From Bacillus timonensis (GTDB lineage Bacteria; Bacillota; Bacilli; Bacillales; Bacillaceae_L): a stretch of DNA of 64,000 nt. Shown one piece after another: positions 26,073 through 37,210 of the stretch. The stretch spans positions 248,960-312,959 of the forward strand of contig NZ_HE610989.1 of NCBI RefSeq assembly GCF_000285535.1, given 5' to 3'. Under the pieces are notes generated by a model, which saw only the letters and a list, made by a program, of their open reading frames with translations, was not told the origin of the DNA and searched no databases. A program made the position numbers and the translations under genes. Numbering within the stretch: position 1 is the first letter of the stretch; each line of letters starts with the position of its first letter.

Positions 26073-27260
26073 ATGAGCACACCGCTTATTAAAGAAACAC
26101 CACCACAATTATGTACGACCAAGGAAAAAATTTGGACCCGCGATTTTACCCTAATTTGCATTTCAAACTTTTTCATTTTTCTCGGCTTTCAAATGACATT
26201 GCCCACGATTCCACTTTTTGTTGAACATCTTGGAGGAAATGATCAACTCATTGGATTAGTCGTAGGAATTTTCACTTTTTCCGCACTACTCATCAGACCA
26301 TTCGCCGGCCATCAATTAGAAAAAAAAGGACGACGCTTCGTTTATTTACTCGGCCTTGCCATCTTCGTATTATCTGTTGGTTCCTATGGATTCATCTCAA
26401 GCATATTCTTTTTATTTATGTTTCGAATGATTCAAGGAATCGGCTGGGGCTTTTCAACTACGGCCTCGGGAACCATCGCAACAGACTTAATCCCTGCCAA
26501 GAGACGTGGTGAAGGAATGGGCTATTTTGGTCTATTTGGTAATATCGCCCTTGCTTTTGGACCCTCTTTAGGTCTTACACTTGCTGGTACAATATCGTTT
26601 ACAAAGCTCTTTTCTATTTGTGCCATTCTCGGTTTAGTAGCACTCATTCTATCATCTAGAATCCATTACAAAAAGCAAGAACCAGTACAAGAAAACCCTA
26701 GAAAATGGGATTTTTATGAAAAGACAGCCCTCCCTCCTTCCATTCTATTATTCTTTATCACAGTTACATTTGGAGGAATTGCAGCTTTTTTACCTTTATA
26801 TACTGTTCAAAAGGGTATCCAAGGAATTGAATGGTACTTTCTTTTATTTGCAGTCGCCTTAATGATTACCCGTACATTTGCCGGCCGAATTTATGATACA
26901 AAGGGCCATCGAGCAATATTCGCACCTGGAGCTTTTTCAATTGTTGTAGCTATGATTCTATTAGCATGGTTACCTAATAGTCTTGTGCTTTACATAGCAG
27001 CTTTTCTTTATGGACTTGGTTTCGGTGCCCTACAGCCTGCTTTACAGGCATGGGCTGTGCAAACGGCTCCCGCACATCGAAGAGGGATGGCAAATGCAAC
27101 CTTCTTTTCTTCTTTTGATTTAGGCGTTGGGATAGGTGCGATAACTTTTGGTCAAATTGCTCACCTTTTAGGGTATCATTCAATCTACATTGCCTCAGCC
27201 TTCTCTGTACTCATTTCCATTTTGCTTTATTTTACATGGATTGGAAAAAACAAAACCTAG
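26073..27260 (+). CDS. yqjV: Major facilitator superfamily transporter
   Basis: This 395-residue protein shows about 12 hydrophobic segments. After TM2 it has FAGHQLEKKGRRFVYLLG, the MFS loop 2-3 motif in slightly altered form, and in the second half RTFAGRIYDTKGHRAIF. It is similar to drug-exporter type MFS proteins and takes the place of yqjV in B. subtilis. GGGAGG precedes the ATG. A G5/C5 hairpin terminates it. The substrate is unknown. Confidence 0.85.
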   Translation: MSTPLIKETPPQLCTTKEKIWTRDFTLICISNFFIFLGFQMTLPTIPLFVEHLGGNDQLIGLVVGIFTFSALLIRPFAGHQLEKKGRRFVYLLGLAIFVLSVGSYGFISSIFFLFMFRMIQGIGWGFSTTASGTIATDLIPAKRRGEGMGYFGLFGNIALAFGPSLGLTLAGTISFTKLFSICAILGLVALILSSRIHYKKQEPVQENPRKWDFYEKTALPPSILLFFITVTFGGIAAFLPLYTVQKGIQGIEWYFLLFAVALMITRTFAGRIYDTKGHRAIFAPGAFSIVVAMILLAWLPNSLVLYIAAFLYGLGFGALQPALQAWAVQTAPAHRRGMANATFFSSFDLGVGIGAITFGQIAHLLGYHSIYIASAFSVLISILLYFTWIGKNKT

Positions 27261-27265
27261 AAATA

Positions 27266-27288
27266 AGGGGGACCAGTCCCCCCTTTTC
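27266..27288 (+). terminator. Terminator of the MFS gene
   Basis: A GC-rich hairpin (GGGGGA, loop CCAG, TCCCCC, 27267-27282) followed by TTTT lies 7 bp past the MFS stop codon. Confidence 0.85.
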
Positions 27289-27363
27289 GTATTTCGACTT
27301 AAAATCCCTTATCGATTCGAAGAAATTTGGATAGAATGTATTACAAGGAAGGGGGTATATGTT

Positions 27364-28503
27364 ATGAGGAGATTCCTTCTATTTATTTCATTTCTATTTT
27401 TCTTATACGCTGGTTGGACAGTTTTAGATAAACTTGCAGCCAAAACTGATAATCAATCAGTTTTAAATACTATCACATCTGAATTCGAAAAAGTTTCCGA
27501 TTCTAAAGAACTTGCAACTATAAAAGATAAATTAAATGAAGGCATACAATATATCACGACTTTGCTACAAACGTTAGAGGATACAGCTCCGGAAAATTCG
27601 ATAATTGACCAAAAAAGTAGTAAAAAACCAGAATTACATGTACCGAGTGAACAGGCCTTCTCCATTCACAATATTGAGCTTGGGGAAAGCAAACAAAAGG
27701 TTGAAACAAAGCTAGGCTCTCCAAAAAGGGCATCATTAAACGAATATGGAACGGACTGGTATACGTATCATGAAAACTATCACAACTTTGTAATGGTCGC
27801 TTATGACTCCGAAAATAAAGTTGTCGGCTTGTATACAAACCAGGATCTTATTTCCTCAACAGTAGGAGTCAAACGTGGGACACCAAAACAAGATGCACTT
27901 AATCTACTTGGTGAACCCATGACACGAATCCAAAAAGGTTTTGTTTACTATGAATTTCAACAGGATCGGGATTATGATGTTTTCCACATAGATAATACGT
28001 ATGTCACCCTTTTTTATGATAAACATCAAAATAACACAGTAACTTCCATTCAAATTGTTTCAGAAGCACTTGAACAAAACAGGGCCGATTTTTACACGGA
28101 TGCAAGTGACCAGTTGAAGGAAGGTTTTGAATATCAGTTATTTGATTTAACAAATGCTTCCAGAGTTAATCATGGATTAGGTGTTCTTAGTTGGGATAAT
28201 CATGTAAAGGAAACAGCTCGAAAGCATAGTTTGGACATGGCGGAAAACGATTATTTTAGTCATACTAATTTACAAGGGTTGTCCCCATTTGACCGGATGC
28301 TTGAAGATGAAATTTTATTTACCATTGCTGGAGAAAATCTAGCATATGGACAATTTAGCAGTATTTTTGCTCACGAAGGCTTGATGAACTCAATGGGGCA
28401 TCGGGAAAACATATTAAAAAAAGAATATAAATATTTAGGTGTTGGGGTTGCCTTCAATACGGAGTCTCACCCCTATTACACGGAAAACTTTTATACAAAA
28501 TAA
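27364..28503 (+). CDS. Secreted CAP/SCP-domain protein with CAP-associated N-terminal domain
   Basis: This 379-residue protein has an N-terminal signal or anchor (MRRFLLFISFLFFLYAGW), a linker, then the CAP-associated domain (about 95-235, with IELGESKQKVETKLGSPKR and its repeat VGVKRGTPKQDALNLLGEP). The C-terminal CAP domain (about 260-379) has LFDLTNASRVNHGLGVLSW, HSLDMAENDYFSHTN and MNSMGHRENIL. This is the YlbC-like layout of bacilli. The role is unknown; CAP domains bind sterols, lipids or metals in other organisms. The ATG at 27364 has GGAAGGGGG upstream. An alternative start inside the previous gene is rejected. Confidence 0.88.
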   Translation: MRRFLLFISFLFFLYAGWTVLDKLAAKTDNQSVLNTITSEFEKVSDSKELATIKDKLNEGIQYITTLLQTLEDTAPENSIIDQKSSKKPELHVPSEQAFSIHNIELGESKQKVETKLGSPKRASLNEYGTDWYTYHENYHNFVMVAYDSENKVVGLYTNQDLISSTVGVKRGTPKQDALNLLGEPMTRIQKGFVYYEFQQDRDYDVFHIDNTYVTLFYDKHQNNTVTSIQIVSEALEQNRADFYTDASDQLKEGFEYQLFDLTNASRVNHGLGVLSWDNHVKETARKHSLDMAENDYFSHTNLQGLSPFDRMLEDEILFTIAGENLAYGQFSSIFAHEGLMNSMGHRENILKKEYKYLGVGVAFNTESHPYYTENFYTK

Positions 28504-28560
28504 TTCCATTTCACCTATATACCTCACAATTTTTGGTTAACCTACCAAAGAGGTGATTTT

Positions 28561-29373
28561 GTGAAACTGGTACGATTTTTATTATTGTTAGGCCTTCTCA
28601 TCGGTTTTCACAGTGTAACGCTTGCCGGGCAAACCGATGTTGAGTATGGCCCCTTTACAATTGTACAAAAGGAGTATGTAGATTTAGACGGTGATGGAAA
28701 AAAGGACATCATTGAATTATATGCGCGAAAAAATCAATATAACCTCGCGAATGAATGGACTTTAAAAATAAACGGGGAACAAGTAGGAACCTATCATAAT
28801 AAACAGGATCTATATCAACTTGCAGACATGCAGTTTGCAGATATCCTCCAAAACGGAAAACAGGATATTCTCCTTTATTTTCGCTCTGTCGGGAGTGGTG
28901 GCATTACTGGGTTAAATGTACTAAGCTATACCGGTAAAAAAGTTGAGGAAATCTTTACAGACCCAAATTCATCAGGTTGGTTTGATGAAGCAAAAAAGCG
29001 TTTTTCAATGAAATACATTGGCGATTATCAAGTTGAATTTATTGATAAACAAACAGCAATGGAAGCGATTATTCCATTATCAGAGGAACGTTACAGCGAT
29101 TTTCCAGATAAAGAAGAATTGCAAAAACGACTCCAAGAAATCGAGACATGGATTGATCCAGCATCCGGATACCGTTTCGATAAATTAACAAAAATGAAAC
29201 CCCAAGAAATCGTAGCAATTCAAGCTATTTCCGGAATTGCCCATTATGATGTGATAGCCTATTTCGAAACAAGATATGTTTTTGATAAACAAATGCAAAA
29301 ATACGTACCGTCAAAAGTAGCTCTCATCAGTACAGAAACGGGTAAAAAGTTAGCTGAAAAACAAATTAATTAA
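28561..29373 (+). CDS. Secreted protein with one Ca-binding-like DxDGDG motif
   Basis: This 270-residue protein starts with GTG (GAGGTGA upstream) and has a signal peptide ending near TLAGQ (residue 24). It then shows VDLDGDGKKDIIELY, an FG-GAP/VCBS-like calcium-binding strand-loop, and a second related segment (FADILQNGKQDILLYF). The rest is unassigned. It lies 57 bp after the CAP gene and may share its transcript. I do not recognise a named family. It is likely an exported cell-surface protein. Confidence 0.75.
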   Translation: MKLVRFLLLLGLLIGFHSVTLAGQTDVEYGPFTIVQKEYVDLDGDGKKDIIELYARKNQYNLANEWTLKINGEQVGTYHNKQDLYQLADMQFADILQNGKQDILLYFRSVGSGGITGLNVLSYTGKKVEEIFTDPNSSGWFDEAKKRFSMKYIGDYQVEFIDKQTAMEAIIPLSEERYSDFPDKEELQKRLQEIETWIDPASGYRFDKLTKMKPQEIVAIQAISGIAHYDVIAYFETRYVFDKQMQKYVPSKVALISTETGKKLAEKQIN

Positions 29374-29454
29374 TACCAAGCGTCGACGAATGAGTCGATG
29401 CTTTTTGTATGATATAATATCTAGACAATCGAAATACATAGGAGGTACAATTTC

Positions 29455-30474
29455 ATGGGATCAGCTTTATTTTCGCCATTTACAATTAAAAATGTTACCT
29501 TAAAAAATAGAATTGTCATGTCACCAATGTGTATGTATTCCAGTCATAATGAGGATGGCATGCTTCAGGATTGGCATTATACCCACTATGTTAGCCGCGC
29601 TGTTGGTCAAGTGGGGCTCATCATGGTAGAAGCAACCGCTGTAACTCCACAAGGGAGAATATCTCCACAGGATTTAGGAATTTGGAGTGATGAGCATGTG
29701 CCTGGTTTTAAAAAGCTTGTTGACATGATAAAAGCTCATGGAGCCAAAACATCTATCCAAATAGCCCATGCAGGTCGAAAAGCAGAAGTTGAAGGAGATA
29801 TTGTGGCCCCTTCAGCGCTTGCATTTAACGAAAGATATAAAACACCAAAAGAACTAACTGTTAGTGAGATTAAAGAAATTATTGAGGCATTCAAGGCTGG
29901 AGCAAGACGTGCAAAAGTTGCTGGCTTTGATATTATTGAAATCCACGGTGCACACGGATACTTAATTAATGAGTTCTTATCTCCACTTTCCAATAAACGT
30001 GAGGATGAATATGGAGGAAGTGCAGAAAATCGTTACCGGTTCCTTTACGAAGTGATTGAAGCAGTAAAAGAAGAATGGGACGGCCCATTATTTGTTCGAG
30101 TTTCAGCCAATGATTATACGGAAGGCGGTTTAACCCCTGCTGATTATGTAGAATATGCAAAACGTATGAAAGAGCAAGGTGTAGACTTAATCGATGTTAG
30201 CTCTGGAGCAGTTGTACCGGCTAAAATTGATGCATACCCAGGCTATCAGGTTGGATTTGCGGACAAAATTCGCAATGAAGCAAATATCCCAACCGGCGCT
30301 GTTGGATTACTTACAAAAGCAGTTCAAGCTGAAGAAATTTTAAAAAACAACCGTGCTGATTTAATATTCATCGCCCGTGAACTATTACGCGATCCATATT
30401 GGCCAAGAACAGCAGCAAAAGAACTGGGCGTTTCCATAGAAAGCCCAAAACAATACGAACGCGGTTGGCTTTAA
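29455..30474 (+). CDS. namA: NADPH dehydrogenase NamA (old yellow enzyme)
   Basis: This 339-residue flavoprotein is an OYE of the YqjM class. It has [15 protein letters not shown], including the Cys that tunes [24 protein letters not shown], and ELHxxxH-type [20 protein letters not shown]. The C-terminus holds [16 protein letters not shown] and ends YERGWL, with the conserved Arg that reaches into the partner's site. It reduces C=C bonds of electrophiles, including xenobiotics and nitro compounds. GGAGG is upstream of the ATG. It occupies the yqjM place in the B. subtilis order. Confidence 0.95.
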   Translation: MGSALFSPFTIKNVTLKNRIVMSPMCMYSSHNEDGMLQDWHYTHYVSRAVGQVGLIMVEATAVTPQGRISPQDLGIWSDEHVPGFKKLVDMIKAHGAKTSIQIAHAGRKAEVEGDIVAPSALAFNERYKTPKELTVSEIKEIIEAFKAGARRAKVAGFDIIEIHGAHGYLINEFLSPLSNKREDEYGGSAENRYRFLYEVIEAVKEEWDGPLFVRVSANDYTEGGLTPADYVEYAKRMKEQGVDLIDVSSGAVVPAKIDAYPGYQVGFADKIRNEANIPTGAVGLLTKAVQAEEILKNNRADLIFIARELLRDPYWPRTAAKELGVSIESPKQYERGWL

Positions 30475-30493
30475 TTTTCATATATTTAACATC

Positions 30494-30528
30494 AAAGGCA
30501 CTTTCCACGTGGAAAGTGCCTTTGTTTA
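30494..30528. terminator. Perfect palindromic terminator between namA and the helicase gene
   Basis: Two perfect 15-nt arms (30494-30508 and 30509-30523), containing GGCACTTTCCAC and its complement, meet at CACGTG with no spacer. TTTGTTTAT follows on the plus strand. It lies between convergent genes and probably serves both. Confidence 0.85.
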
Positions 30529-33500
30529 TATCATGAGAAGATCACGGATATCCTCTTCGGTAAGCATTGTTTTTTCCTCAGAATCAATAATATCTTCTAT
30601 GAGGTTCCGTTTCTTTTCTTGTAGTTCATTCATTTTTTCTTCAATAGTGCCGCGGGAGAAGAGTTTAATCACTTGAACAACCTTTTTCTGACCGATTCGA
30701 TGCGCTCGGTCTGCAGCCTGTTCCTCAACCGCCGGATTCCACCAGAGATCATATAGAATAACGGTATCAGCACCTGTCAAATTTAGGCCTGTCCCTCCAG
30801 CTTTTAAGGAAATTAAAAACAGCTCCCTCTCTCCAGCATTATAACGTTGACATAATTCCACTCTCTCGCTTGCTGGTGTTTGACCGTCTAGGTAAAAAAA
30901 GGTATGCCCTCTATTAGAAAGTTCCCTTCCAATCAATTCAAGCATTTTCGTAAATTGCGAGAAAATCAAAACTCTCCTACCAGACAATCTGGATTCTTCT
31001 ATGATGTGCAGAAGTTGCTCAAATTTCGCAGAACTTCCCTTATAACCATCTACAAACAAGGCAGGATGACAACAAATTTGCCTTAAACGTGTCAATCCGG
31101 CAAGAATTCGTATTCGATTTTTTCTGATGGTATCCTTATCAAGATGCTTTAATGTATCATGGCGGAGTTTTGCTAAATAAGCAGCATAAAGCTTCTTTTG
31201 TTCAGGTAGTAACTCTGATGACTCAAGTATCTCGATTTTCTCAGGTAGCTCCGCAAGAACGTCTTCTTTTACGCGACGAAGCAAAAATGGACGAACCCTT
31301 CTCGCGATGTCTTTCCTTGAAAGATGGCTATATTCCTTTAAGCCCTTAAAAAGTTGTGGAAAGACGACATGATAAATGGACCAGAGCTCCTCAATTGAAT
31401 TTTCAACCGGGGTTCCTGTTAAACCAAAACGATGATCAGCTTTTATTTTTTTAACAGCTCTGGCTGTTTGGGTAACGGGATTTTTAAATGCTTGTGCCTC
31501 ATCGAAGAAGACGGTATGAAATGTTTTTTCTTCATACCATTTAATATCACGTCTTACTAACGGATAGGAAGTAATAAGAACATCCATGTCTTTGCTCTCT
31601 TTTTGGAGCTCTTTCCGTTCAGATTTATTGCCATCAATCACAATTGCTTGAAGCTCAGGAGCAAATTTCAATATTTCATGTAACCAGTTATATGTTAACG
31701 AAGATGGGCAGACGATAAGAACAGGAAGCTTTTTTTCTCGAATATTGGAAAGCTCAGAAACAATAAAAGCAATGCTTTGGACGGTTTTTCCTAGCCCCAT
31801 ATCATCAGCAAGAACGCCACCAAATCCGTAGCTTGCAAGAGTCTTCATCCATTTAAAGCCATGTTTTTGATATTCTCGTAAAATTAATTCAAAATGCTCT
31901 GGAATTTCAGTACTCAAGTTACTAGGATTTCGAATTGAGTCAAGAAATTGGCGGAACGATGCCTCAGCTTTATATATCTGACTATCTTCAATTGAATCTA
32001 AAACGGGAAGCGCCTCAATCAACGGCATATTTAAAGTCGTTTCAAAATCATCATCTTGAATGGGAGCAGCTTTTAAAAACCGCTGAATTTCTTCCATTTC
32101 CCTCGTTTCGAGAGAAAGGAGGGAATCATTTTTCAAACGGTAATATTTTCGTCTTTCTTCAAGTGCAGATAAAATTTCGCGAATCTCTGTGTCCGCAATT
32201 CCCTTCATTTCAAATTTAAATTCTAACCAATTGGTACGTTCTTTTTTTATTTTAACTCTAATTTTCGGATAATCATTTTTCCGAGTGATGCGATTTCGAA
32301 TAGCTGTTGTAGCATAAATCTGACAAAGTGGTTGTAGTTCCGGGACTTTATGATGCAAAAACTCATATTCGAGCTCCTCATTATGCATATAATATCCGCC
32401 CTCTGTCTTAGAAAAACCACTTTCATCCATGATTCGTAAAATTTCATCTTCTTTTTCGATATCTCTAACTACCATTGGTCCTGTTGGAGGATCGCGATTC
32501 TCTAATGGTTGAATGATGATATTTTCATAGTGAAATTCAATTCCTGCTAACAGCTTATGTCTCAGGCGATCCAAATAAAGTTTTGCAACAAGAGGTGTTT
32601 TCATAAACTCTCTTGATATCGTCTGAGACATATGAACAACGCCAATCTTTTTCAGGCTGGGCACAATTTTTTTTAGAAAAAAATGAGACTGCTCTTTTGG
32701 AATTGGAATATAATCTGCACCAGGACTAGCAAGCATTTGCTTTAGTTCTAATAATCGATTACAATCCTCTTCTTCCAATTGAAAAAGGCGTCCTCCACTT
32801 AACACAGTATGATAGGGTTTTAAAATGATCGTTTTCGTAAAGCCTTGAATCACTAAATGATAGTCACTCTCTTCTCCCTCTTCAAAAGAAAAATGCAGGG
32901 GCGGTGGTTCTCCAACAATCTCGAGTCCTTTATAAATATGACCGTTACTTTCTAGAAAAACGGTTTGGCATTTTGAAAATTGAGGAACAAGCCCTCCCCA
33001 GGAAGACGGTGGAATCAGCAGTAGCTCACGGGAATTTTTAAAATCCGAATATGTAGGAATCATATTCAGAAAAACCTTTTCATCTTGAATGACTTTATTC
33101 AATTGGTGGAGAAGGATATCCACTTCCTGTAAAAAACAGTGAAGTTTTGGGTCATAGGTAAATTGTGAAGAAACCTTACTTTGCTTCCCACGTTTTATAT
33201 CCACAAGAAAGGCTCGAATATCCTGTAATTGATACTGTTCAATTTCTATTTCCACGCCAAATAACGTCTGCTCATTTGAAACCTTAACAGGCTTACAAGT
33301 AAACTGGACCTCAAGTACTTCCCTTTTTTCAAAATGCAGTTGATGACCACTTGAACGTATCGGACGTTCGGAAAAAAGCGTCAAGAAATCATTTGTTAAT
33401 CTTCCACTATTGGAGTTTTTCGTTTCATAGAAATCAGCTGGTACCTGCTTTTGCTGTTCATGTATCGCAATTAAAACTGCCGCTATATGCTGGCAATCCT

Positions 33501-33728
33501 TATCGAAATTTGCAAGTGTCGGACAAGTACATGTAGCCTCGATCTTTCCGTTGGTTTTTTTTCAATACGAACGTAAAAATCTTCTCCACCCTTAACTGTA
33601 GCCACACATTTGTCAGGTCCAAAGTCTGTAAATGTCACCTTATTTGTCCGATAAAAAGCGTCCCCTCTTTTGAAGGAGACGGTACCACACATGTCTTTAA
33701 TCATTTTATGATTAATTTTAATATCCAT
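30526..33728 (-). pseudogene. SNF2-family helicase with SWIM zinc finger, frameshifted
   Basis: Two frames make one gene. From 33728 (MDIKINHKMIKDMCGTVSF) the frame runs to residue 57, then turns into an odd tail. Adding one A to the A8 run (plus-strand T8 at 33555-33562) restores TNGKIEATCTCP and DKDCQH, a complete CxCxnCxH SWIM zinc finger, and stays open into the long downstream frame. That frame holds an SNF2 ATPase: DDMGLGKTVQ (Walker A), VFFDEAQAF (motif II), RFGLTGTPVENS, and ADRAHRIGQKK (motif VI). Restored length is 1067 residues, usual for Firmicute SWF/SNF helicases. So only one base is missing. These are DNA-dependent ATPases of unclear bacterial role. Confidence 0.9.
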
Positions 33729-33756
33729 GGGTTTCGCTCCTTCGTCTCATAGGGTG

Positions 33757-34506
33757 TTATTCTTGATTAAATCCTTGTTTTTTCACAAATTCCTTCATAT
33801 ACATTCGTTTTGGATTTTCTAGCATATTTGCCATCTGACCCGTCCATGTATCTGTGCGTTTTCCTTTTGTACGTTGAGTGTAATATTCAGAAATGGTTTC
33901 ATTGTAAGTTGCTAACCCTTGTTTAAATAAGCCCTCATCTTGTTGATATCCCTCTTCATGATAAATATGTTCAAATGGCAGACGTGGTTTTTTATCAGGC
34001 GTTTGTGACGGGTAGCCTACAGCAATTCCGAAAAGTGGAATTACAAATTTAGGAATATTTAAAATTTCACAAACCTCATCTAGGTTATTGCGCAAGCCAC
34101 CAATATAGCAAGCACCTAATCCCAACGATTCTGCAGCAAGTACAGCATTTTGAGCAGCTAAGGCAGCGTCAATAGTTGCAACCATAAACTTCTCCGTACT
34201 CTTCAAAGAGGTTGATAGGTCTTTCTCTTCTAATTGGCTAATCACATTGTGACGATGTAAATCACCGCAAAAAATAAAGAAATGTCCATTTTCTGCGACA
34301 TAGGTTTGATTGCCAGCAATCTCAGAAAGTTTTTGTTTTTTCACTGGATCCTTAATGCCAATAATGGAATAAGCCTGAATAAAGCTGGAAGTTGAAGCTG
34401 CTTGGGCACATTCCACAATTGTACGGATTTGTTCATCTGTTAATAATTTCTCTTCAAATTTACGAATCGAACGATGATTCATGATTGTTTCAATTACTGA
34501 ATTCAT
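33757..34506 (-). CDS. nfrA: NADPH-dependent FMN nitroreductase (NfrA-like)
   Basis: This 249-residue protein starts MNSVIETIMNHRSIRKF, the nitroreductase RS-R motif that binds FMN phosphate, then QAASTSSFIQAYSIIG, and AAESLGLGACYIGGLRN (near 130-146). The C-terminal excursion is that of NfsA/NfrA-type enzymes, which use NADPH and reduce FMN, nitro compounds or disulfides. ATG start; a ribosome site (GGAGG) is upstream. It lies alone between rnz and the helicase gene. NfrA is inferred from overall type. Confidence 0.87.
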   Translation of the reverse strand: MNSVIETIMNHRSIRKFEEKLLTDEQIRTIVECAQAASTSSFIQAYSIIGIKDPVKKQKLSEIAGNQTYVAENGHFFIFCGDLHRHNVISQLEEKDLSTSLKSTEKFMVATIDAALAAQNAVLAAESLGLGACYIGGLRNNLDEVCEILNIPKFVIPLFGIAVGYPSQTPDKKPRLPFEHIYHEEGYQQDEGLFKQGLATYNETISEYYTQRTKGKRTDTWTGQMANMLENPKRMYMKEFVKKQGFNQE

Positions 34507-34544
34507 TGCTATGTATCCTCCAATCTAGTTGACTTTTTACGGTA

Positions 34545-35468
34545 TCACTTTGACTTTATTTCAAACCTAAAGAAATCATTTGCTATATATGTATGTTTAA
34601 ACATCTGCTGAGCCTCTTCAAGGAGCTCCCGACTATCATCTCCTTGATACCTCGAACTAATATGTGTCAAAATTAAATTTTTCACACTAGCCAATTTTGC
34701 TACTTCAGCTGCTTGTGTCGTTGTCGAATGAAAATAATCATGAGCCAAATCTGCTTCTTTTGAACGAAAGGTTGCTTCATGAATTAACAAATCCGCATCT
34801 TTTGCAAGTTCAATACTTTCTTTTACATAACGAGTGTCACCTAAAATTGTAGCAATACGTCCTTTTTTAGGAGCACCAATATATTCTTTACCATTTAAGT
34901 GACGACCATCCTCAAGGACGACGGTCTGACCTTCTTTAATTTTTTGATAGATGGGGCCAGGCTTGATACCTTCTTTAGATAATTTATCAACCAATAAAGT
35001 TCCAGGCAGATCTTTTTCAACAATACGATACCCAAACGATTGAATCCCATGATCAAGTTCCTTTGCAATAACGCAAAATTGATCATCCTCAAAAATCACT
35101 CCCTCTTCGATTTCAACCACTTCAAGCGGATATCGAATATGAGTCGTACTTACCGTTAATGAAGTTTCAATAAATGCTTTGATACCCTTAGGACCATAGA
35201 CAGTCAATAAGGATTTGCCCCCCTGAAATGAGCGACTTCCTAAAAAGCCCGGTAAACCAAAGATATGGTCCCCGTGTAAATGGGTAATAAAGACTTTTTC
35301 TATTTTTCCGGGCTTAATCGATGTATATAGAATTTGATGTTGTGTTGCCTCTCCGCAATCAAACAACCACGAGGCTCTACGTTCATCAAGCAATTGTAAG
35401 GCAATTGAAGTGACATTCCGTTCTTTTGCAGGCACCCCTGCACCGGTTCCTAAAAATACGACTTCCAC
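34545..35468 (-). CDS. rnz: Ribonuclease Z
   Basis: This 307-residue protein is the tRNA 3'-processing endonuclease RNase Z. It has [17 protein letters not shown] at the start, the zinc motif [16 protein letters not shown] (near 60-75), GDTRYVKES with the metal Asp, and [15 protein letters not shown] plus LTHISSRY near the end. The flexible exosite arm (near 150-190) is present, so it is the full-length S-form. It cuts pre-tRNAs lacking encoded CCA. Position matches B. subtilis yqjK. AGGATT precedes the start. Confidence 0.94.
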   Translation of the reverse strand: MEVVFLGTGAGVPAKERNVTSIALQLLDERRASWLFDCGEATQHQILYTSIKPGKIEKVFITHLHGDHIFGLPGFLGSRSFQGGKSLLTVYGPKGIKAFIETSLTVSTTHIRYPLEVVEIEEGVIFEDDQFCVIAKELDHGIQSFGYRIVEKDLPGTLLVDKLSKEGIKPGPIYQKIKEGQTVVLEDGRHLNGKEYIGAPKKGRIATILGDTRYVKESIELAKDADLLIHEATFRSKEADLAHDYFHSTTTQAAEVAKLASVKNLILTHISSRYQGDDSRELLEEAQQMFKHTYIANDFFRFEIKSK

Positions 35469-35715
35469 TTGAGAAATCCTCCAATTTTTTCGATGAAATT
35501 TTTTAGATTTGTTCTTTACCTACTATATCATATTCACCCATTTGTTCACTAGACAAGCACACTCGTTACTTCAAATCGTTTTTCGAATATCTATCCCTGG
35601 GTTAAGGAATACTTTAAAAAGGTATTAAAAAATTCAAACGAATTAGTTGATTTACTAAACAAAAAAGTATAAATTTAATAGATATTACTAATGCGTGAAA
35701 AAGTGAGGTATTAAA

Positions 35716-37203
35716 ATGACAAATACAGCACCAAAATCAATCGTAATTATTTTTGGAGCCACGGGCGATTTGGCAAATCGAAAGCTTTATCCTTCTATTT
35801 ATAATCTTTATACAAAAGGTAAACTTTCAGAAGATTTTGCCGTTATTGGGGTTGCAAGACGTCCATTAAAAAACGAAGAATTCCAACAAAACGTTAGAAA
35901 TTCTGTAGCAGGAAGATTTGAAGAACAACGAGAGGATATCGAGAAGTTCTCAAAACATTTTTACTACCATCCATTTAATGTGAACGACACAGCTTCTTAT
36001 AGAGAATTAAAAGTTCTTGCAGAGGAATTAGATTCTACATACAACACTGGCGGAAATAGAATTTTTTATTTAGCTATGGCTCCGGAGTTTTTCGGAACAA
36101 TTGCTGTTAATTTAAAATCAGAAGGATTAACCTCAACAGAGGGTTATACAAGACTGGTCATTGAAAAACCTTTTGGTCATAACCTCCCTTCTGCAAAACA
36201 ACTAAATGAACAGCTTCGACATGCCTTTTCAGAGGATGAAATTTACCGAATTGATCATTATTTAGGTAAGGAAATGGTTCAAAATATTGAGGTTATCCGT
36301 TTTGCAAATGCCATATTCGAACCACTTTGGAATAACCGTTACATATCAAATATCCAGGTAACATCAAGTGAGGTACTAGGGGTAGAAGATCGTGGTGGTT
36401 ATTATGAAAAATCAGGTGCTCTCCGCGATATGGTTCAAAACCATATGCTTCAAATGGTTGCCCTATTAGCCATGGAACCACCAATCAAATTAAATACCGA
36501 CGAGATTCGTAGTGAAAAAATAAGGGTATTACGTTCCCTTCGTCCATTGAACGAAGAAGGTGTGAAAAAGAACTTTGTTAGGGGACAATATGATGCAGGT
36601 TCAATAAACGGAAAACAGGTCCCTGGATACCGTGAAGAAGAAAATGTTGATCCTCAGTCAAATACTGCCACATTTGTTGCTGGTAGACTTTTAATTGACA
36701 ATTTCAGATGGGCGGGTGTTCCATTCTACATCCGTACAGGAAAGAGAATGAAGGAAAAATCGACTAAAATTGTTGTTCAATTCAAAGACATTCCAATGGA
36801 TTTGTATTATAAAGAGGAAAATGAGAGTCAAAATCCTAACTTGCTTGTTATTAATATCCAACCAGATGAAGGTATCACACTCTATTTAAATGCAAAGAGA
36901 CCTGGCCAAAATACGATGACATTACCTGTGAAGCTAGATTATTGTAATAACTGTATTGATGGTATTAACACTCCTGAAGCCTATGAAAAGCTTATTTTTG
37001 ACTGTATGATGGGCGATACAACGAACTTTGCACACTGGGATGAGGTTGCTCTATCATGGCGTTATGTTGACTCTATTTCAAAAGTTTGGGAAAGCCAAAT
37101 TGCTACTGAGTTTCCAAACTATCCATCCGGCTCTAACGGTCCAAAGGCATCTGATGAATTACTGGCAGCTGACGGTTTCCATTGGTGGCCAGTTGAAGAC
37201 TAA
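35716..37203 (+). CDS. zwf: Glucose-6-phosphate 1-dehydrogenase
   Basis: This 495-residue enzyme starts the oxidative pentose phosphate pathway. It has the NADP motif IIFGATGDLANRKLYPS (residues 11-27), VIEKPFGHNL, and the G6P site RIDHYLGKEMVQN (near 178-190) with the catalytic His. EYRDxx-type RTGKRM follows in the C-terminal domain. Size is that of bacterial dimers. GTGAGG lies before the ATG. It diverges from rnz as in B. subtilis, but the gnd gene that usually follows is absent; polymerase IV is next. Confidence 0.95.
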   Translation: MTNTAPKSIVIIFGATGDLANRKLYPSIYNLYTKGKLSEDFAVIGVARRPLKNEEFQQNVRNSVAGRFEEQREDIEKFSKHFYYHPFNVNDTASYRELKVLAEELDSTYNTGGNRIFYLAMAPEFFGTIAVNLKSEGLTSTEGYTRLVIEKPFGHNLPSAKQLNEQLRHAFSEDEIYRIDHYLGKEMVQNIEVIRFANAIFEPLWNNRYISNIQVTSSEVLGVEDRGGYYEKSGALRDMVQNHMLQMVALLAMEPPIKLNTDEIRSEKIRVLRSLRPLNEEGVKKNFVRGQYDAGSINGKQVPGYREEENVDPQSNTATFVAGRLLIDNFRWAGVPFYIRTGKRMKEKSTKIVVQFKDIPMDLYYKEENESQNPNLLVINIQPDEGITLYLNAKRPGQNTMTLPVKLDYCNNCIDGINTPEAYEKLIFDCMMGDTTNFAHWDEVALSWRYVDSISKVWESQIATEFPNYPSGSNGPKASDELLAADGFHWWPVED

Positions 37204-37210
37204 GTAATAC

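Noticed and set aside
27190..27363. Longer CAP-protein frame starting inside the MFS gene
   Set aside because: It would cross the MFS terminator; the ATG at 27364 starts a clear signal peptide and has a good ribosome site.
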